Source: G963678445 sp963678445 (GTDB taxonomy: Bacteria; Hydrogenedentota; Hydrogenedentia; Hydrogenedentales; G963678445). Taken from it: a DNA stretch of 64,000 bases. This document shows positions 27,858-36,753 of this stretch, one piece after another. Position 1 is the stretch's first letter, and the number at the start of each line of letters is the position of its first letter. The position numbers and the translations under genes were made by a program. Under the pieces are notes generated by a model. That model did no database searches. It had not been told where the DNA came from and saw only the letters and a list, made by a program, of their open reading frames with translations. Where the stretch lies: positions 4,526,001-4,590,000 of the forward strand of contig OY782877.1 in the NCBI GenBank assembly GCA_963678445.1, read 5' to 3'.

Positions 27858-27933
27858 TGGAGCGGGACACGGGGTTCGAACCCGCGACATCCAGCTTGGG
27901 AAGCTGGCACTCTACCAACTGAGTTAGTCCCGC
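27858..27933 (-). tRNA. tRNA-Gly (CCC)
   Basis: 76 nt including an encoded CCA. Acceptor stem GCGGGAC pairs perfectly with GTCCCGC. The anticodon stem-loop is CCAGC-TTCCCAA-GCTGG, so the anticodon is CCC. The T arm is GCGGG-TTCGAAC-CCCGT and the D arm contains AACTCAGTTGGTAGAGT. A textbook sigma70-type promoter precedes it by about 15 bp. Confidence 0.97.
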
Positions 27934-27948
27934 TCGGAAGATGGCTAA

Positions 27949-27977
27949 ATTCTAGCAGCTCCCCCCCCCATTGTCAA
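27949..27977 (-). promoter_or_regulatory. Promoter of tRNA-Gly
   Basis: On the minus strand TTGACA and TAGAAT are exactly 17 nt apart, with the -10 box 15 nt before the mature tRNA 5' end. The spacer contains a run of nine Gs. Confidence 0.85.
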
Positions 27978-28032
27978 CACAAAAAATGGAGATTAAACAC
28001 CTGTTTTGATGATAGATGCTCTGTGAAAATTC

Positions 28033-30960
28033 TTATGGAGTGGCCTGCCTTTTTCCGTCCATCGTATTGCGGATGATTTGGGCCAGCTCGCGTGTGATAA
28101 TGGGTTTTTTGACGAAGGTGTATTCTCCGATGCGGTTGGTCACTTCGTTGGCGTGTATATCACTAAAGCCGGAGCAGAGGACAACATCTATTTCTGGCCG
28201 TATCTTACGGATTGCTTGTGCTAATTCAACGCCACGTAACCCCGGCATCATTTGATCGGTAACGAGTATGTCAAAGTCGTTAGGGTTTTTCTCAAAGATT
28301 TCCAGTGCGGTCAGGCTATTGCTGCAGGTGGTAAGGTTGTAGCCTAAGCGGCTGAGGCCAGTGGAAACGAAGCGAATAATGGCCTGTTCGTCGTCTACAA
28401 ATAGAATTCGTTCACTCCCCATTAACTCGGATATGGGGAGCAATTGAGAGGGCGATTCCCCTTGTATCTCGTCTTCACAAAGTGGGAAGAAAAGGGTGAA
28501 GGTTGCCCCGTGCCCCACCTCACTATAGGCATGAATTGCACCGCCACAGCTAGTCACAATACCATGTACGGTAGCTAGGCCCAGCCCTGTTCCTTCCCCT
28601 GGTTTTTTGGTGGTAAAGTAGGGCTCGAAAATCCTGTCCAATACGGCGTGAGGAATCCCGGCGCCAGTATCACTCACCGCTAATCGCACATAGCGTCCTT
28701 CACTGAGATCTACATGGCGATTGGCGCGGAGCCTGTCGATGTCGACCTCTCCCATGCTGATTTCAATGATGCCTCCTGTTTCTTTCATCGCATGGTAGGC
28801 ATTGGTGCAGAGATTCATGATTACCTGGTGAACTTGACTGGGATCGGCCATGATGGCACCGCAATTTTCGCTAATCCGTTGACGGATTTCGATGGTCGGG
28901 GGAATGGAGCCACGGAGGAGTTTAACGGCTTCTTTAATGATGGGCGACAGTTTTAGGGGCTGTATTTCGTTTTCCTTTTGGCGGCTGAAGGTTAGTATTT
29001 GACTCACCAGCCCAGAGGCCCGTTTTCCCGCCTGATAAATCTGGCTTAAATATTCATGTATTTCGGTGCCTGGTTGTACGAGATCATTGGCAAGATCGGT
29101 AAAGCCCATAATACCGCTGAGGATATTGTTAAAATCATGGGCAATCCCCCCTGCCAAGGTGCCCATGGCTTCCATTTTTTGCGCATGGCGAAGCTTGGTC
29201 TCTAGCTCTAATTCATGGCTTATATCATGCTGTACGGAGACAAAAGCCGTGATTTTGCCACTACTGTCCCGAATGGGTGAAATCGTCATGCGCGAGGCAA
29301 ACGAGGAATCCTTTTTGCGGTGGGTTGTGATTTGCCCTTCCCAGTTTTCCCCGTTTTTAATTTTTTCTCTTATGGAGAGGTACAATTCACTTTGCTTGTC
29401 AAGCTCCAGGATTTTTGTGACATGCTTGCCCAAAAGCTCCTCTTTGGCATAGCCGGTGATACGGATGTAGGCGGGATTAACGTATTGAACAATGCCTTCT
29501 GTATCCGCAACAATCATCATATCTGCAGTCTGTTCTATAATACTGGATAGCTGAAGGCGTTCTTCTTCTGCTCGTTTTCGATCAGTAATTTCGCTTATAA
29601 AGCCCTCAAGGGCGAGGATGTTTTCTTGCTCTCCATAGACGCCACAGCCTTTTTCCCATACCCATTTTTCTTCTCGTTCGGCAGTTATAATACGATACTC
29701 TAATTGGTAAAAACTGTGTTCTTCCAGCGCTTTTTGCACCGCATCGTAGACCACTTGCCAATCATCGGGGTACACTAGATCCGACCAGGTTATTTTGTGC
29801 GTTAAGAATTTTTCTTCGTCGTAACCGGTCAATTCTTTGCAGCGTTCACTAATTAAATCCATGCTCCAGCTACCATCATTGCTGCATCGGTACGCAACAC
29901 CGGGCAGGTTGCCCAATAGGGTTGTTAGATGTCGTTCGCGTTCTTTTGCTTTGGCTTCCGCTTTTACCTGTTTTTCTAATTCGACATGCAATTCTTCTGT
30001 TCGCAGGCGAACCAGTCGTCGCAAATTGTAGGTCCAAAGAATAATAACAAGAAGAAGAAGCACGCATCCGGCGACCAGGAAAAGAAGACCGTAAAACATA
30101 CGTTTCTTTAAAAGGTGCATACCCTGTGACAAGGTTACCCAACGCTGGTCGATTTCCCTACGTTCGTCCGGGGATATGAGGCTAAGGCCTTTTTCCATGA
30201 TAGGCAGTAATTCAGGCCAATCATTACGTATCCCGATTGCCACGGTATAGGCGTAGCCCGTTTCGCCAGCCAGCCGTAGATTTGCAATGGTGCTTTCTTC
30301 AAGGCAATAGGAAGCAGTTTCCAACGCTGAGACCATCGCGTCCACCTCGCCAAATGAAGTTTGGTGTAAGGCTTCATATTCACTCCCTACGGGAACCAGA
30401 ATAATGGAAGGGTAGTCTCGCTCTAAATACCGCCTTATGGTGTAGCCCCCAGTTACGGCCACACGACGCCCTTTTAGGTCTTCCAGGGTTAATTCCCCCC
30501 TTTTTTCTTTCCGGGCGATGATAACAATCGGGTGGCGCATGTAGGTACTTGTAAAATTGAAGAATTTCCTTCGAGGCTCAGTTGGTTGCGCTGAGGAGAC
30601 GATATCTACGATACGTTTCCCTTCTTCGTCAAGGATTTCTTCTTTTTTAAAAACATCGCCCCATTCTTCATATGTCTGATAGCGAAAACGTATTCTCAAA
30701 CGTTCTTCAATCAAACGCATATAATCAGAAGTAATGCCTTGATATTCTCCGTTTTTATCCTGGAATTCGAGAGGGGGGCGGTATTTATCGTAACAAAGTA
30801 CAAAAGTGCTGTCATGTGCCTCGACCCAGGCGCGTTCTTCGGGAGTGAGTGGGTCCTGGAATTCTGGTGGGGCGGAAGAACATCCTGAGAAAAGTGACAA
30901 AAAAAACACTAGTACCACAAGATATGCATATTCTGAAAAAAACATCCTACACATACACAC
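28033..30960 (-). CDS. Hybrid sensor histidine kinase with SBP-type periplasmic sensor and receiver
   Basis: 975 residues. A lipoprotein-like or signal-anchor N-terminus (LFSGCSS) precedes a periplasmic solute-binding domain of the SBP_bac_3 type (about 45-275; YRPPLEFQDKNGEYQGITSDY is the classic pattern, broken here as RPPLEFQ and GEYQGIT). A single membrane helix lies near 285-310. Two PAS domains follow (about 345-460 and 470-590), then HisKA with GGIAHDFNN, a HATPase with NLCTNAYHAM and GTGLGLATVHG, and a receiver domain with VTDQMMPG and a conserved Lys (FVKKP). Autophosphorylation and transfer to its own receiver follow from the family. A ligand such as an amino acid or opine is probable. 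Start GTG 30960 has AGGGGG upstream; ATG 30954 and 30945 are alternatives. No response-regulator gene is adjacent. Confidence 0.93.
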   Translation of the reverse strand: MCMCRMFFSEYAYLVVLVFFLSLFSGCSSAPPEFQDPLTPEERAWVEAHDSTFVLCYDKYRPPLEFQDKNGEYQGITSDYMRLIEERLRIRFRYQTYEEWGDVFKKEEILDEEGKRIVDIVSSAQPTEPRRKFFNFTSTYMRHPIVIIARKEKRGELTLEDLKGRRVAVTGGYTIRRYLERDYPSIILVPVGSEYEALHQTSFGEVDAMVSALETASYCLEESTIANLRLAGETGYAYTVAIGIRNDWPELLPIMEKGLSLISPDERREIDQRWVTLSQGMHLLKKRMFYGLLFLVAGCVLLLLVIILWTYNLRRLVRLRTEELHVELEKQVKAEAKAKERERHLTTLLGNLPGVAYRCSNDGSWSMDLISERCKELTGYDEEKFLTHKITWSDLVYPDDWQVVYDAVQKALEEHSFYQLEYRIITAEREEKWVWEKGCGVYGEQENILALEGFISEITDRKRAEEERLQLSSIIEQTADMMIVADTEGIVQYVNPAYIRITGYAKEELLGKHVTKILELDKQSELYLSIREKIKNGENWEGQITTHRKKDSSFASRMTISPIRDSSGKITAFVSVQHDISHELELETKLRHAQKMEAMGTLAGGIAHDFNNILSGIMGFTDLANDLVQPGTEIHEYLSQIYQAGKRASGLVSQILTFSRQKENEIQPLKLSPIIKEAVKLLRGSIPPTIEIRQRISENCGAIMADPSQVHQVIMNLCTNAYHAMKETGGIIEISMGEVDIDRLRANRHVDLSEGRYVRLAVSDTGAGIPHAVLDRIFEPYFTTKKPGEGTGLGLATVHGIVTSCGGAIHAYSEVGHGATFTLFFPLCEDEIQGESPSQLLPISELMGSERILFVDDEQAIIRFVSTGLSRLGYNLTTCSNSLTALEIFEKNPNDFDILVTDQMMPGLRGVELAQAIRKIRPEIDVVLCSGFSDIHANEVTNRIGEYTFVKKPIITRELAQIIRNTMDGKRQATP

Positions 30961-31180
30961 CCCGTCCCCCCTCGTTTGGCTAGTACATCATATATAATGC
31001 AGCACATTTTCTGAAGTTGCTATTCATAATCGTTCTACTAAGGCCCACTTCTCTTTCTTTATTGTTTGCTTTCTTTTATATGAAAGCGCAATGCTCTATA
31101 GAAGATTTACTTATAATATGCAGTTTTATCATAGCACGTCTTCTGAAAAGGTGCAGTAAAAATTTATTTGGTTTCGATGG

Positions 31181-33730
31181 TTAGGGAGCATTTACTAAAA
31201 ATTGGACCAAACGTGTTGCATTTCCTTTGCTTTGTTTGTTCTTTTGCGTTTTTGTGCGTAAGGTTAAAGTGTGCTCGGTGTTTTCTAATTCTGTCGATAA
31301 CATGTAAGTCCAGGGTATATGAAGCTGGGGACTCCACTGGGTAAACTGGTCTAAAGATTGAAAGGGGCTTCCATCAATGGAATATTCCAGCATTCCTACA
31401 TCTGGACCAGCAACTTCCAGCAGACCTATGGCGGTTCCCTGGAAAGGCAGGGTTAAAACCGCTCCGGATATCTCTGCAATGAGCATGGGGATCTTTATAA
31501 ACTGTTTACGTGTTCCGGCATGGTCCTTGGGGCGCCAGGTGGGAATATGAGCCCACCCCGTTTCTAATTGCGCTTTTTGCGGTGACAGGAAAGTGCCGTT
31601 GGTATAGCTATATTGATCGAGCTGGGTAACGGGAAATCGGTGGGCTCTCTGTTTTACCCCTTCCGGTAATGGTTTTTTCCAGGCACTTTCCAAGAATTGT
31701 TGCTGTATCTGGGCATAGATCTCGTGTCCGAAAGGTGCAGGATGCAAGCCGCCGAATTCTTTCCAGGTGAATTCCCCTCGATCGATCCTGTCCGTCACTT
31801 CACGCGCCAGATTCAGCACGGATACCCCATAATGTTGGCATACCTGTTCATGGGAAACGATGACGGGGGAAGGTTGGCCGCTGTGAAAGAGTTCCATTTT
31901 AACCGGATCGACACAGTATTGCACGACGATGTCGGTATAGGGGGCGTCGCGTCTAACGTGCCGCAGGATACCTTCCATACCACGAATGCGGTCGGTGTTG
32001 GCACGGCTATTATGTTGGTCGTTCACGGCGTATTCCACAAAAAGCAGATCGATGGGGCCTTTGGCGAGTACATCATGCGCCAGACGGAAAGCGCCCAAGG
32101 TGGAATCGGTGGAGGCTATACCAGCGTTGATGAATTCAAAGGTCGTATCGGGAAAGCGTTTTTCCAGATAACGGCACATTAGGTTGCGCCACCCTTTCAT
32201 CTCGGTAATGGAACCACCTAAAAAGGCGACACGCCCTTGTTTTTGCTGCGTAAAACGAATTCGAGCATTGTCCAATGCACTACGATGGATAGCATTGGGA
32301 TTTTCACCCAAGGTATGCTTTAGGATGAAATCAACAATAGGGAAAGGATCCTGAAGGCTGTGTGGATGGTGCCCCACGTCTTTTTTGTGTATAACTTCTA
32401 TAGGTCCGCCTAGAGCGATGTAGCGTTCTTCCAGTAGAGCGGTGTTTTCAGCAATGGGTACCACCTTATCTGCTGTTCCACAAACATGTAATAACGGCAC
32501 TTTTTTCTCAGCTAAGGGCGCAAGTCGGTCAATGGGATTACCTGTGTAGGCCAATGCCTCTGTCTCACTAAGGTCGTAGGCTTTAAGGCATTTTTGCCAA
32601 TCTTCCTTGCTTCCTTGTCCTTGCCCCTTTCCCCCTGGCCAGCTTTTGAAATCACATACCGGCGCATCGGCGTATATGCAGGCAACCGATTCGGGATGCT
32701 GTATGGCCCAGTTGAATACAATGAGTCCCCCGCGACTCATCCCCTCAAGCGCCACTTTTTTGGCAAAACCGTATCGTGTTGTAAGCAAGGTGTAAAACTT
32801 CTCCCAATGTCCAACGGCTTTGGGGGAACCGTATAGATCGGCAACATCTATATAGGCCAGGTGAAATCCTCGGGAAAGTAAGGCCAGATCCGTCTGTGCT
32901 TCATGGCCGAAAAAGCGCGCGCGCCAAATCCAGGGATGCCCATCCCGAGGTTGTGCCGGGGTAACTACGCAACAAGGCCGTCCATCGCAGGAAAAATCAT
33001 AGCGGGTGTAGCCATGCCAGTCGGACCTTTTCCCAGGGAAAATAACTCCTTCCCTCAATGCAGCATACACTGTGCGCGCCATGCATGCAGCGCCCTCTGC
33101 ATTAGGATGTACGGTGTCGGGAAAAAGTGCTTCCTGGTGGATCATCGCATCGTAAAAATTGATCAGCGGAACATCCAGTTCCTGCGCTGTGGAGCGGATG
33201 ATGGGAATGAGTTCCTTGCGAATTTTCCTTTCCCGAATTCCCCAACGTCCTGGGAAGGCGGGCGGCGGGAAGGCTAGCCAAAGCCGAGGGTGACTTTCTA
33301 AATCTAAAAAGGACTGTGCCAGATCTTTTAAATCTTGTTGGAATTCTGCTTTGAAGACCCAATTTTGCGGTTTTGTATCATTGGTACCCAGGGCGATGAC
33401 CACCTCCGTTGGCTGGAACGCATAGGCCTGTTGTAGTGCCTCTTCTTTCCAGTAAGGGTGGTCTCCTTTGCGTAGTAATGTGCGCCCCCCGAGACCAAAG
33501 TTCCGCACATCCCATTGTTCACCGAGCATACGTCCCAATTGTGCGGGGTAAGAATTGTGTTCCCGTTCTTCAATACCAGAACCATAAGTGATGCTATCGC
33601 CAATGCAGGCCAGTCGATGTATAGGAGTTGCATTAGATACAAACGCGCATAAGAGCAAAAACAAGAAAAGGGGAAATGTGTATATATAGTGTGAATATTT
33701 GTTGCTCTTAGCTTTTGGGTCATGGTTCAT
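31181..33730 (-). CDS. Triple hydrolase: SGNH esterase, alpha/beta hydrolase, second SGNH esterase
   Basis: 849 residues with a signal peptide (FPLFLFLLLCAFVSNA). Domain 1 (about 35-225) is an SGNH esterase: GDSI 44-47, GTND 115-118, DTVH 205-208. Domain 2 (about 240-475) is an alpha/beta hydrolase: nucleophile Ser in GMSRGG (about 332), Asp in GTADKVVP (about 421), and a His near 454. Domain 3 (about 498-690) is another SGNH esterase: GGSI 505-508, AVND about 568-571 and GLHPAPFGH. A beta-rich C-terminal region (about 715-849) resembles carbohydrate-binding modules. Known: such domains remove acetyl or feruloyl esters from plant polysaccharides. Inferred: combined deacetylation of an acetylated glycan. 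ATG with AGGAA 10 nt upstream. Confidence 0.88.
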   Translation of the reverse strand: MNHDPKAKSNKYSHYIYTFPLFLFLLLCAFVSNATPIHRLACIGDSITYGSGIEEREHNSYPAQLGRMLGEQWDVRNFGLGGRTLLRKGDHPYWKEEALQQAYAFQPTEVVIALGTNDTKPQNWVFKAEFQQDLKDLAQSFLDLESHPRLWLAFPPPAFPGRWGIRERKIRKELIPIIRSTAQELDVPLINFYDAMIHQEALFPDTVHPNAEGAACMARTVYAALREGVIFPGKRSDWHGYTRYDFSCDGRPCCVVTPAQPRDGHPWIWRARFFGHEAQTDLALLSRGFHLAYIDVADLYGSPKAVGHWEKFYTLLTTRYGFAKKVALEGMSRGGLIVFNWAIQHPESVACIYADAPVCDFKSWPGGKGQGQGSKEDWQKCLKAYDLSETEALAYTGNPIDRLAPLAEKKVPLLHVCGTADKVVPIAENTALLEERYIALGGPIEVIHKKDVGHHPHSLQDPFPIVDFILKHTLGENPNAIHRSALDNARIRFTQQKQGRVAFLGGSITEMKGWRNLMCRYLEKRFPDTTFEFINAGIASTDSTLGAFRLAHDVLAKGPIDLLFVEYAVNDQHNSRANTDRIRGMEGILRHVRRDAPYTDIVVQYCVDPVKMELFHSGQPSPVIVSHEQVCQHYGVSVLNLAREVTDRIDRGEFTWKEFGGLHPAPFGHEIYAQIQQQFLESAWKKPLPEGVKQRAHRFPVTQLDQYSYTNGTFLSPQKAQLETGWAHIPTWRPKDHAGTRKQFIKIPMLIAEISGAVLTLPFQGTAIGLLEVAGPDVGMLEYSIDGSPFQSLDQFTQWSPQLHIPWTYMLSTELENTEHTLTLRTKTQKNKQSKGNATRLVQFLVNAP

Positions 33731-33764
33731 ATTTTAAATGTTCCTATTCGTATGTATTTATGTA

Positions 33765-34334
33765 TTAATTGTTTATTGTTGTGCTTAGCTCATCTATTAA
33801 TGCAGCGGCGTGGCCTCGGGTGCGGACTGTGGCTAACTGTGCTCCGGACGCCCCTAAGCTTTTCAGATATTTCAGTTGTTCTGCGGTAGGTAGTAAATGC
33901 ATCTCTTCAATCAATGTCGATGCTGCTTCCTTACTGGAAAGTGTCTGGATTTGTTTTGTGCTTGCGCCTAAACGGCGTAGATAGTCAAGTTGTTTTTCCG
34001 TAGGAGGTTCCTGTCCACGCTTTTTTTTGCGAAGTTGGTCAATATACTCAGAAGCTTTCACAGAGCTTAAACCGGTCAGAGCTGCTCCGTCCATCCCCAA
34101 GGCGCGTAGGTAATTGCATTGTTTTTCCGTAGCGGGCTTAGATGTTTTTGTTTTCTGCTGCGCCTCTCCCCCCTCTTCTATTCCTACCCTACTGGCCCGT
34201 TGTGGCGCCGTCGCATCCGCCTGCCCCAATAGGGCAATACGGCCACCGCATTTTTTACAGCGTCCCTTTTGTCCCAAATACTTCTCCGCAATACGCAGGG
34301 ACGCCTCGCAATGCGGACAAACAAATATGAGCAT
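33765..34334 (-). CDS. Zinc-ribbon protein with three TEKQ-type repeats
   Basis: 189 residues from ATG 34334 (GGAG upstream); GTG 34364 is also in frame. The N-terminus is a zinc ribbon: CPHC at about 6-9 and CKKCGG near 27-30, similar to those in which a MJ0042-type domain opens a protein. The rest contains three copies of a 40-residue unit of the form TEKQLxYLRxLGAsxxQLxxLSSxxASxLI, in which a helix-turn-helix pair recurs. This repeat resembles the helical module seen singly at the ends of some exonucleases and helicases, but its role is not known to me. No signal peptide. It precedes the SGNH fusion by 34 bp on the same strand. Confidence 0.75.
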   Translation of the reverse strand: MLIFVCPHCEASLRIAEKYLGQKGRCKKCGGRIALLGQADATAPQRASRVGIEEGGEAQQKTKTSKPATEKQCNYLRALGMDGAALTGLSSVKASEYIDQLRKKKRGQEPPTEKQLDYLRRLGASTKQIQTLSSKEAASTLIEEMHLLPTAEQLKYLKSLGASGAQLATVRTRGHAAALIDELSTTINN

Positions 34335-34480
34335 CTTCAATTTCTCCGATACAACCCCAAACACTGTATGACTGAATATTCCCCAAGCTGTTACAAACGA
34401 GTTCCCTCATGGGCAGGGATGGAAAAGACTTTACATCTTGCCTGTGACGCGGGCCACCTGTTTGTGAGCCCAAGACTATC

Positions 34481-35638
34481 TTAAAGCATTTTGCAGCGAA
34501 TGGTAAACTGGGGCTGTTCCAGTAGATTAACTTCAATCACTGGAATGGGTCTGCCGTGGTTATCCCGGATCAAGGTTACTACCGGTCGGTCAAAATGATC
34601 GGGATGGATGCGGGTGACGATTCCCGTGTAGTTACGATAGCGACCGCTACGCACCAGCACCTCAATGCCTAAGGGATAAACGGGTGTCATTCGCAAAAAT
34701 GTTCTGACGATCGCCTGGTTCAGTTGTTTTCCCGCTACATATTGCAAGGTTTGCACCGCATGATCCGGTGGAATCGGTGGTGTACTAGCGGAACCGCTTA
34801 ACAGGTTGTCGTAGACATTGGCGACGGCGGCTATTTCGCCAATCAACGTAAGCACGGGGCCACTGCTTTTTCGGTTGCGTTCGATAGTATTGGTGCCTCT
34901 GAGTCCTCTGGGTTCACCACTGCCATCCTGGTACTCGTGGTGTTCTAGGGCTACATGTGGAGCGAGAATATCTGCGTTTTCGCCACTCCGAAGCAACTCA
35001 TAACCTAACAGGGTATGTTGGCGAATTTCTGTAATCGGTGCAACGCGCTGTCGCAAGAAAACTTTGCCGATATCATGAAGGATGCAGCCCGTGGCTAACT
35101 GACGCAGGTGATCTTCGGACAATTCCAGTGCCTGACCCAGCATAATGCTAATAACGCAGACATCGATGCAGTGATGATGGAGATAGGTGTCTGTCATCTT
35201 AATCGTCGTTAAACCGGCCAGAATCTTACGATCCAGAACCTCGTTGAGAATGGTGTTTGTGCTTGTATTAAGCGCCTCAAAGGGCCCCCGTTCCCCCAAC
35301 AGCGATTTCATCGCCTGTGAATGACATATCCCTTTCAGGCGTTCAAAGGTTTGCTCGCGCAGATCGCCAATTTCGTCCTTGATAGCGCTGTAAACACGAT
35401 CCAGCGCATGGACTGCTTTGGCGCGTGTCACCGGATTTAAATCCTCATCCGGTGGTACATAAATCGGGTCTTCCGGATCTTGTACATAGATTGCCCCGTA
35501 GCCCTTGGCCACCAGGGCTTCGATATAGTCCAGCGTCAACGCCACCCCCTGATGTAACAAAATCTGTCCTCCCTCATCCATAATGGGACGTCCCACCACG
35601 AAGCCTGGCCTAAGATTTCGCACACTCACCAGTCGCAT
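34481..35638 (-). CDS. HD-GYP domain protein with degenerate GYP motif
   Basis: 385 residues, starting at ATG 35638 with GGGG 7 nt upstream. An N-terminal region of about 150 residues (RNLRPGFVVGRPIMDEGG) is the DUF3391-like leader often found in HD-GYP proteins. Next is an HD-GYP hydrolase core: LHHH, HDIGK, and HHEYQDGSGEPRGL. The canonical tail of the last motif is GYP; here it reads GEP, so catalysis or partner binding may differ. A C-terminal Tudor-like segment ends the protein (GIEVLVRSGRYRNYTG). Known: HD-GYP domains degrade cyclic di-GMP. Only one other cyclic-di-GMP gene is in the window, a GGDEF protein at 56 kb. Cytoplasmic. Confidence 0.88.
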   Translation of the reverse strand: MRLVSVRNLRPGFVVGRPIMDEGGQILLHQGVALTLDYIEALVAKGYGAIYVQDPEDPIYVPPDEDLNPVTRAKAVHALDRVYSAIKDEIGDLREQTFERLKGICHSQAMKSLLGERGPFEALNTSTNTILNEVLDRKILAGLTTIKMTDTYLHHHCIDVCVISIMLGQALELSEDHLRQLATGCILHDIGKVFLRQRVAPITEIRQHTLLGYELLRSGENADILAPHVALEHHEYQDGSGEPRGLRGTNTIERNRKSSGPVLTLIGEIAAVANVYDNLLSGSASTPPIPPDHAVQTLQYVAGKQLNQAIVRTFLRMTPVYPLGIEVLVRSGRYRNYTGIVTRIHPDHFDRPVVTLIRDNHGRPIPVIEVNLLEQPQFTIRCKML

Positions 35639-35763
35639 CTGCTATCCCCTATATGCCAATAACGTTATCCTTCTTCATATTTACATTATCCCATAAAAAA
35701 AAGAAAACAAGGTCTCTCAGAACGAATTTATTATACGCACTGTGTTGGTCGCCGGAGCGGTTT

Positions 35764-35861
35764 AGTGAGTAAAATCTGGAAGCTATCATAAAAAAACTAA
35801 GTTTTGGCTGTGCTCACGCACGGACAGCACCATATCTATTGTTTGCTGTCGCTGGACCGCT
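35764..35861 (-). repeat. Interspersed hairpin repeat, copy 6
   Basis: Minus-strand head GCGGTCCAGCGACAGC begins directly after the TAA of the SGNH hydrolase gene, followed by the ATGGTGCTGTCCGTGC block and a TTTTTTTATGATAGC tail. Part of another copy's end precedes it at 35745-35770. Confidence 0.8.
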
Positions 35862-36605
35862 TTAGGGTTTTATTGGGGGACCGCCCAAGAGTTCCGCTAC
35901 CTTCGGTTCAATAGTCTCTGCCCAGAGTTTGCATCCACGTCGATTGGGATGTTCAAAATCGGGCATGAATGATTTTATGATTGTACCGTCCTGCTGTAAA
36001 AAGATCTTATTAACGTTCAAATAGAAAATATCTTGGCCATCGTCCATTTTTGAGAGGATATCGTTCGTTTGCGTCAATTTGACCTGTTCATCATTGGGCT
36101 TTTCCCCTCTGAAAAATATACCTAGAAGAAGGATTTTCATATCAGGCAACTTTTGGCGTAGTTTATTTACGATAGCGCCAACCCCTTCCGCGATCTCTTC
36201 GGCGGTATTGTGAGGACCATTATTTTGCCCAATCATAACGATCGCCAGCTTTGGGCTAATACTTTCAAGGTTATAATGCTCCAGTCGCCAGAGCACATGC
36301 TCTGTCCTGTCGCCTCCAATGCCCAGATTGACGGCATTACGGGGAGCGTAGTACTTGTTCCATACCCGTCTTCCAGAAGTTTCAAACTTTTGCACGATGG
36401 AATCACCAATCCAAAGAATATCGACGTTTTTCGCTTTTAGTTGGGCATCCATGGATTGATGTCGTTTGAGCCACCACTCTTTATCTCGAGGCGTCGGCAG
36501 CGTTGCCGAATTCTCAGCGAATACAGGGAGGGCAACAGTTGCCATCACGGTGAAGAGTATTCCGACAAGCATACATTTTGGAGCAGATATCATTTTTTGT
36601 TTCAT
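35862..36605 (-). CDS. Secreted SGNH/GDSL-type hydrolase
   Basis: 247 residues; ATG with AAGGG 7 nt upstream. A signal peptide (LVGILFTVMATVALPVFA) leads to an SGNH fold of the PAF-acetylhydrolase-like kind: IGDSIVQKF with the nucleophile Ser, GIGGDRTEHVLWRL, IGQNNGPHNTAEEI (the usual GTNN is GQNN here), and HPNRRGCKLWAE with the catalytic Asp-x-x-His pair changed to EHPNR. Most secreted members remove acetyl groups from sugars or polysaccharides. It is the third SGNH domain within 5 kb, which suggests a local interest in ester-decorated glycans. The stop codon touches a hairpin repeat. Confidence 0.88.
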   Translation of the reverse strand: MKQKMISAPKCMLVGILFTVMATVALPVFAENSATLPTPRDKEWWLKRHQSMDAQLKAKNVDILWIGDSIVQKFETSGRRVWNKYYAPRNAVNLGIGGDRTEHVLWRLEHYNLESISPKLAIVMIGQNNGPHNTAEEIAEGVGAIVNKLRQKLPDMKILLLGIFFRGEKPNDEQVKLTQTNDILSKMDDGQDIFYLNVNKIFLQQDGTIIKSFMPDFEHPNRRGCKLWAETIEPKVAELLGGPPIKP

Positions 36606-36753
36606 GAAGAAACCCTTCTCTCAGTAAAACAGCCCGCTCCACCGAAAACAATCGCCACAAGAGTCAGAAAGTGAAATTGCAAAACAATTTTGTTTCGGCT
36701 AAGGGAGGAGCAGGACCATAGATTTTTCTTCTGGTCGCCGACCTGCCCATCTC

